DNA from: an uncultured Solobacterium sp.
GTDB taxonomy: Bacteria > Bacillota_I > Bacilli_A > Erysipelotrichales > Erysipelotrichaceae
NCBI GenBank assembly: GCA_905235315.1
Contig: CAJOLG010000046.1
Span: 1 to 10,173, forward strand
Length of the DNA stretch: 10,173 bases
Direction of reading: 5' to 3'
In this document: positions 5,817 through 10,173 of the stretch, in pieces
Layout: every line of letters starts with the position of its first letter
Numbering within the stretch: the first letter of the stretch is position 1
Translations under genes and position numbers: made by a program
The notes under the pieces: model-generated
What the model was told of the DNA's origin: nothing
What the model saw: only the letters and a program-made list of their open reading frames with translations
Databases searched by the model: none

Positions 5817-8795
5817 TCAGACTTCCCAGTCTTCGTGGAGAAGACGCACACCGCAATAGCATGCGGCGGAAATTGCCAGCATGAAGATCCATGCGTAGAG
5901 CGGGTTGTTGGCGTTGTCAGCGGTCTTCGGGACCGACTTCCCGTACGGATGGAAGTTTCCTCCGGCATCCATATATCCGGGCTGGCATGCCTTTGCGGCT
6001 TCGTTCCAGGTGTAGTTGGACGGGTAGCCTGCCATCTGGCAGGTAACGACGTTATCCGCCGGTGTGTTCGGCTTCTTATCCGAGGAGCCTCCGCCGGAGG
6101 ATTTCTCTTTGACAGTGAATTTCGCCGGAACTTCTGCACTGCCGTCCGTTTCCGTAAACTTCGCCGTAAGCGTATGGCCGCCGATTGAAAGCGTTTCGAG
6201 GTATGCCGGATTCAGTTTTACAATCGTGCTTCCCTCGACTGCGGTATAGTTCGTCTTCTCGACCTCTTTTCCATCCACTTCAATTCCGGTGAAGTACCGG
6301 AAGGATACATCCGAGAACGTCCGTTTGAAGGTGAAATCGGAGGTTTTCCCGCTGCCCTTTGTCCAGACATTGCCGTCGCCGGAGGCAATATAGTACGTAA
6401 TCTTATCGATTTCCTTTGTTTCGCGAACCGCTTCGCATACGTCATACTGTCTGCATCGGATCTCCGCAAGCCCGGTCTCATTCAGGGTAGGCTCTTTTAC
6501 AACGACTTCCTTCGGATCCCAGTCATGTTCCGCCTGAATCAATCCATATACCTGCAGGATACTTCCCATCGGTACCATCACAGGATCATCATCGGATTCG
6601 GGCCGGAGTTTCGCTTTCGCGCCATTGACGGTCACTTCGGAAATTTCGCCGAATACCTTGCCGAAGTCTGCGGTAAAGGATGCCGCAAGTGCGTACTTCT
6701 CATTTCCGTTTGCGACAAAGCTCCATTCCGAATATCCGTCATCTCCTTTGCCGCGCCAGGTGCCGCCCGCGTCCTTCACAAGCGACTTGTCATAGGTCAG
6801 TTCAGGGGCGGGAGTCTGTATTTCGGTATCTTCGTCAAACTCCACTTCTGTTCCGCAGATCAGCGGTTTGCACGTAATGTCGAATTTCGCAATCGGAGTT
6901 CCCCAGAGAACATACAGTGAGTCAGAAGACGTCGGCGCAGGGAAGAGCTCATCCATGTGCAGATCCTTGATGGAATTATATTCGCTGACGAAGGACGAAT
7001 AGTCATATCCGGAGATGTCTTTCTTTCCCAAAACGGCAACTTCCGACATGGGTCCCTCATCCCCCGGGATGAGCGCATAATACGGAATCTCACTGAACGC
7101 AATTCCCATCATCGCCTGACTCAGTGCGGAGTTGAGCGCTTCATACTTCACATCCGGCTTTACCGTCAGCGCAACGAACGTGTCGCCCTCTTCGTACTCG
7201 ATACCGTTCTCCTCAACGACACGCGAAACAGCCGACCCGGACTGGCTCCATTCGTCATATGCTTTTTTGGCATCGATTTGTTTTCCGCCCCCAAACTCAA
7301 TCAGGATTTTCTGCGGCTGTGAGAATTCCGCATATGCGACAACATCCGCTGCCGGCATGGGGAAGGAATATATATTGTCCATATACAGGGTTGACTCGAT
7401 CTCGTTATCGCCTGCCTTCGCAAAGACTTTCTTGACTTCATATCCCGCTGCAGGTTTCGCAACGATGTATACCTTCTCCCCTTCCGGGTAGTATTCCTGC
7501 GCGCCGTAAATGAACGCTTCACCGTTTTCAATGTCTTCCGCAATGGTCACACGAAACAGAAGCGACAGGATAATTTCCGTGTAGGAAGAGTTCCAAATGG
7601 CTCTATAGGCAGTGTTATCACTTTTGAAATATGAACTTTGTCCGAAGCCTTCACACCCCTGTGTCAACTCAACGGGGTTTCCGGCCGTCGGCGCGGTTTC
7701 CGTTGTGACGCCGATACTCGTTTCTTCGCCCAGTCTGCCGGTCACGCTGATTTTCTTGCCGGCCGAAAGGTAAACGTTGTTTGGTGTACCGCCGGCGGTA
7801 TTTCCGGTAATCTTCGGCGAACCGGAAACGGACATCGAAGCGGCCTCTATGATCGACACACCGCCACGATTGTTTCCGGCAGCCGTATTCCCGGAAATCT
7901 CAGCCTCGCCGGAAATACTGAACCGGCCGCTGCTCTGAACGTAAACGCCGCCTGCTCTGTTACTCCAGTATGTTCCTGTATACTGGTTGTTTGTGATCTT
8001 TCCGCCGGTCATATTGAACGTGCCGGTGAGCACCGCAACACCGCCCGCATTGGTATCCGACGTATTCCCGGAAATCTCACCGCCGGTCATCGTAAACGCA
8101 CCAAAGGACGTGACACCGCCGGAGAAGTTGCCGGTAATCGTTCCGCCGCTGAGCGTTGCGGCGGCAGCGCTGCGGACCGTAACGCCAACCCCGGCTGAGC
8201 CGGAGTGAGAGACTGTGCCGGTTTTTCCTTCAGAGGTATCCGCAATCGTAAGGGAACCTGACTCCACCCAGATTGTTTCGTTATAGGAACCGGACTCTGT
8301 GGATACTTTTTCCAGCTTGTGTCCGTTCAAATCCAACGTTACCGTTTTGTTTTCCACCTTGACGCATTTTTCGATCTGCACATCGGCCAGTAACTTCAGG
8401 GTTGTGCCGTCTGTCCAGGCAGCTAATGCCTCACCCAGCTGTGTATAGGTACCTATTACCTGGCCGTCTGAATCAATCACCTGCGCAACATCTTCACCGG
8501 CTTTCGGAGCAGGGTCCCCGAGTTTCAAAGGAGCCCGAACAGGACCGTTCAATTCCGCCGTATACGCATCCGTATCGTCTGTCTTTTCTTCCGCAGGATC
8601 CGTGTCCCCGCTCTCTGCGGGCTCCGTATCGTCCGGTGTATCGGATTCATTCGGCTGGGAATCATTCCCGATGGCCTGTGCAGGGGTGTCCCCTGCCGGA
8701 TCATCACTCTCTGCTGCCGCAGTCAGAACTGTCATGTTGAACACGAGCAGCACTGCCAGCAGCGGTGATAACACGTTCTTTATCCTCTTGCCCAT
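5817..8795 (-). CDS. Large secreted adhesin-like surface protein with atypical VPKTA anchor
   Basis: A 992-residue cell-surface protein of unknown ligand. Residues 1-28 are a signal peptide (MGKRIKN, hydrophobic core, LTAAA). Residues about 30-78 are a D/E/P/T-rich linker. About 140-345 hold a right-handed beta-helix with repeats such as SGGTITGN, TGGEISGN, TGGKITNN, GEAEISGN and SPKITGN alternating with GGV. About 415-492 match a divergent InlB-type repeat (GYEVKKV, ending FPMPAADVVAYAEF). Near 755-795 is an HDW...KEPTLNETG...C segment, and 830-895 has the GSTIVKLNPAYLETLSIGGHTL module. A GGGSSDKK linker leads to a two-cysteine module (C919, C937) and VPKTA (955-959), a hydrophobic helix (about 966-987) and an acidic tail HEDWEV. 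The upstream TTG at 8810 is rejected because GGAGGG sits 8 bases before the ATG at 8795. The gene is monocistronic and the role is probably host or matrix binding. Confidence 0.87.
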   Translation of the reverse strand: MGKRIKNVLSPLLAVLLVFNMTVLTAAAESDDPAGDTPAQAIGNDSQPNESDTPDDTEPAESGDTDPAEEKTDDTDAYTAELNGPVRAPLKLGDPAPKAGEDVAQVIDSDGQVIGTYTQLGEALAAWTDGTTLKLLADVQIEKCVKVENKTVTLDLNGHKLEKVSTESGSYNETIWVESGSLTIADTSEGKTGTVSHSGSAGVGVTVRSAAAATLSGGTITGNFSGGVTSFGAFTMTGGEISGNTSDTNAGGVAVLTGTFNMTGGKITNNQYTGTYWSNRAGGVYVQSSGRFSISGEAEISGNTAAGNNRGGVSIIEAASMSVSGSPKITGNTAGGTPNNVYLSAGKKISVTGRLGEETSIGVTTETAPTAGNPVELTQGCEGFGQSSYFKSDNTAYRAIWNSSYTEIILSLLFRVTIAEDIENGEAFIYGAQEYYPEGEKVYIVAKPAAGYEVKKVFAKAGDNEIESTLYMDNIYSFPMPAADVVAYAEFSQPQKILIEFGGGKQIDAKKAYDEWSQSGSAVSRVVEENGIEYEEGDTFVALTVKPDVKYEALNSALSQAMMGIAFSEIPYYALIPGDEGPMSEVAVLGKKDISGYDYSSFVSEYNSIKDLHMDELFPAPTSSDSLYVLWGTPIAKFDITCKPLICGTEVEFDEDTEIQTPAPELTYDKSLVKDAGGTWRGKGDDGYSEWSFVANGNEKYALAASFTADFGKVFGEISEVTVNGAKAKLRPESDDDPVMVPMGSILQVYGLIQAEHDWDPKEVVVKEPTLNETGLAEIRCRQYDVCEAVRETKEIDKITYYIASGDGNVWTKGSGKTSDFTFKRTFSDVSFRYFTGIEVDGKEVEKTNYTAVEGSTIVKLNPAYLETLSIGGHTLTAKFTETDGSAEVPAKFTVKEKSSGGGSSDKKPNTPADNVVTCQMAGYPSNYTWNEAAKACQPGYMDAGGNFHPYGKSVPKTADNANNPLYAWIFMLAISAACYCGVRLLHEDWEV

Positions 8796-9028
8796 AGAAA
8801 TACCCTCCAAATCGGTTTCCCGGCGAAACGACGCAGAAAACCCGTCAATCGAATTGGACCCGGAAGTTTCATAAATCCCGGGGTCTGCCGCACAGAAAAA
8901 ATACAGCTTCTTTATTGTAATGCATGTTTATTATAATGCATGTTTTGGCTGTATGGCCGGCGGATTCTGCGCCGGTCAGACACACATCCCGTTTCTGACA
9001 AGGCAGGAAGAAATCATTCTGTATTTGT
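8796..9028. other. Intergenic region upstream of the surface-protein gene
   Basis: This 233-base gap holds no gene. From right to left (minus strand) it has a GC hairpin CCGGCG-x7-CGCCGG (8975-8957) without a T tract, then the 16-bp tandem repeat with -10-like hexamers, a second hairpin made by GACCC and GGGTC (8885-8857), and the GGAGGG ribosome binding site next to 8795. Transcripts begun at the repeat would have a structured leader of more than 100 bases. Confidence 0.5.
8914..8945 (-). repeat. 16-bp tandem repeat containing ATGCAT and -10-like hexamers
   Basis: Minus-strand units AAACATGCATTATAAT (8945-8930) and AAACATGCATTACAAT (8929-8914) differ at one base. Each holds the palindrome ATGCAT and ends in a -10-like hexamer: TATAAT (8935-8930, perfect) and TACAAT (8919-8914). 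No good -35 lies 16-18 bases upstream of either. The repeat may be an operator with the promoter inside it, which would fit regulated or phase-dependent expression of the surface protein. Confidence 0.5.
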
Positions 9029-10129
9029 TCAGTTCAGTTTCTCCAGCAGCATCGCAAGTTCGCCGGCAAACTGTTCTCTGTCCCAGATACCGTAAGAAAT
9101 CCAGTTTCGGATGGCTTCCGTCAGATACTCCGGCTCAAACATCGGATAGACGGCTTTGACATCCTCTTCCGAACAGTTGAAACACAGCTCTCCATCCTTG
9201 ACAATACCGCCCTTCCATCCGATGGAATAGGCAAGGAAGCTGTAGAGCCACTTATCCGGATTCTCCACACCGACCTTTTTCAGATGAGAGAAAATACGGT
9301 AAAAGTCGTCAAGCGTACTGGTCAGCACAAGCAGGTTATGTGTTTTTGACATGCCGTTTCCGCGAAGCCTTGGCGTAGGCTGCCCGGACGCAAACAGCGA
9401 CAGGATCTCCGATTCCTTTTCCTGCAGATAGGACTTGTAGGCATCCGATCCCCATCTTCTTTCGTTGATGATCTGATGAAGGATTTTTTCAAAATCCGGA
9501 ACGTAATACACCGTTCTGGAAACCGTCTTTCCTTTTAACATGCCGTATGTGAGAAGATCTTCCTTCATGGAGTGAATCAGATATGCCTCGTTGGTTACGG
9601 CAATTGTCGGGAAATGCTGGTTTTCACAGTACTCATTGATCATTCCTATCATTTCCGGCAGACTCATTTTTGAGCGTTCCAGATCGTCAAACACAAGAAC
9701 AACCTGTTTCCGCTCATGCGCATGCATATCCTCGATCTCCGGCGTGATCGGAATCATATCCATCACATTGAAGGAAACCATGAGATCCGCCGCGGCCCCT
9801 GCCACCGGATTCACGGACTTCATAACTGTCCTGAGCGCCGTGAAAAAACCGCCGTTGACGGAATTTGCTTGTTCTTTATTCTTCGCCAGTTTGCCGAGTG
9901 TCGGGGAGCACGCATTGATCCATTTTTCCCTGACTGCTTTCTGAAGTGCTTCAACGGTACTCAGACCAAACAGAGAAACGCGTACGATAACATGCGTATC
10001 CTTCAGCGCACCTGCGAGCTCTTTTTCAATCAGATGCGTTTTTCCGGTACCCCATTCCCCGGTAAGCATAAACGCCCCAATGGAATTTTTGGATCTGCAG
10101 TAATGAACCAGCTCATCCAATGTCGCCAT
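9029..10129 (-). CDS. KAP-like P-loop ATPase
   Basis: A 366-residue ATPase. Walker A is GEWGTGKT (residues 24-31), with the GxWGxGKT form typical of KAP-family NTPases. Walker B is VVLVFDDLER (143-152, D148-D149), and a sensor-like IAVTNEAYL follows at about 176-184. The stretch at about 93-127 (GGFFTALRTVMKSVNPVAGAAADLMVSF) lies where KAP proteins often carry membrane helices, but it is only moderately hydrophobic. The C-terminal half (from about 215) is alpha-helical in look, with no recognised domain. KAP proteins are membrane-associated ATPases, and some occur in defence loci. The start at 10129 is preferred over an ATG at 10162 because a strong AAGGAGG lies 8 bases before it. No partner gene is seen downstream; the upstream side is outside the window. 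Function unknown. Confidence 0.8.
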   Translation of the reverse strand: MATLDELVHYCRSKNSIGAFMLTGEWGTGKTHLIEKELAGALKDTHVIVRVSLFGLSTVEALQKAVREKWINACSPTLGKLAKNKEQANSVNGGFFTALRTVMKSVNPVAGAAADLMVSFNVMDMIPITPEIEDMHAHERKQVVLVFDDLERSKMSLPEMIGMINEYCENQHFPTIAVTNEAYLIHSMKEDLLTYGMLKGKTVSRTVYYVPDFEKILHQIINERRWGSDAYKSYLQEKESEILSLFASGQPTPRLRGNGMSKTHNLLVLTSTLDDFYRIFSHLKKVGVENPDKWLYSFLAYSIGWKGGIVKDGELCFNCSEEDVKAVYPMFEPEYLTEAIRNWISYGIWDREQFAGELAMLLEKLN

Positions 10130-10157
10130 AACGCTGTCCTCCTTTTCGGTTTTAAAT

Positions 10158-10163
10158 ATCATA
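10158..10163 (-). promoter_or_regulatory. Possible -10 element of the ATPase gene
   Basis: TATGAT on the minus strand lies about 30 bases before the chosen ATG and would place a start point just ahead of the ribosome binding site. The matching -35 would fall outside the window, so this rests on one hexamer. Confidence 0.25.
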
Positions 10164-10173
10164 ATCTGATTCA

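Noticed and set aside
7638..8198. A 186-codon plus-strand frame antisense to the beta-helix region
   Set aside because: It mirrors the repetitive coding sequence, lacks a ribosome binding site and has no recognisable domain.
7800..8200. Repetitive DNA in the surface-protein gene, considered as a repeat array or CRISPR
   Set aside because: The periodicity is at protein level (GG-I-GN beta-helix rungs of uneven length). The DNA units are not identical and there are no spacers.
8957..8975. GC-rich hairpin considered as the ATPase terminator
   Set aside because: No T tract follows on the minus strand, so it is recorded only as a hairpin.

Overview
The window looks like chromosome of a Gram-positive, low-to-mid G+C anaerobe (Bacillota; Erysipelotrichia or Clostridia are the likeliest classes). 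The reasons are strong AGGAGG-type ribosome binding sites, a T-box leader, a wall-type surface protein with a C-terminal PKTA sorting-like signal, and a redox operon of a kind I recall from clostridia. No sequence search was run, so the taxon is an inference. No rRNA, tRNA, CRISPR array, insertion sequence or integrase is visible.

Layout. At the left edge (1-785, minus strand) a GntR/UTRA repressor gene with a good promoter leads into a second gene cut off by the window edge. Divergent from it is a YfcE-type metallophosphoesterase (928-1482, plus). It converges on putP (1535-3058, minus), a sodium/proline-type symporter, with one shared short hairpin between them. putP is preceded by a complete T-box riboswitch (3081-3300) with its own promoter at 3310-3338, so transport of one amino acid is probably controlled by uncharged tRNA. 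A short set of CTGAAAC repeats lies between this promoter and the next operon.

The plus-strand operon 3488-5702 is the most interesting part. It encodes a membrane-anchored TlpA/ResA-like thioredoxin (CTAC active site), a 46-residue one-helix membrane peptide ending in a CMEC motif, and a polytopic NapH/CcoG-like protein with two 4Fe-4S ferredoxin motifs and several further cysteine pairs. Together they could move electrons from cytoplasmic iron-sulfur carriers across the membrane to an extracytoplasmic disulfide. A strong terminator closes the operon.

The right part (5780-10129) is on the minus strand. A 992-residue secreted adhesin-like protein has an acidic linker, a beta-helix of GG-I-GN repeats, an InlB-like repeat domain, a C-terminal Cys module and an atypical VPKTA anchor. 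Before it is a 16-bp tandem repeat in the intergenic region, then a 366-residue KAP-like P-loop ATPase with no visible partner inside the window.
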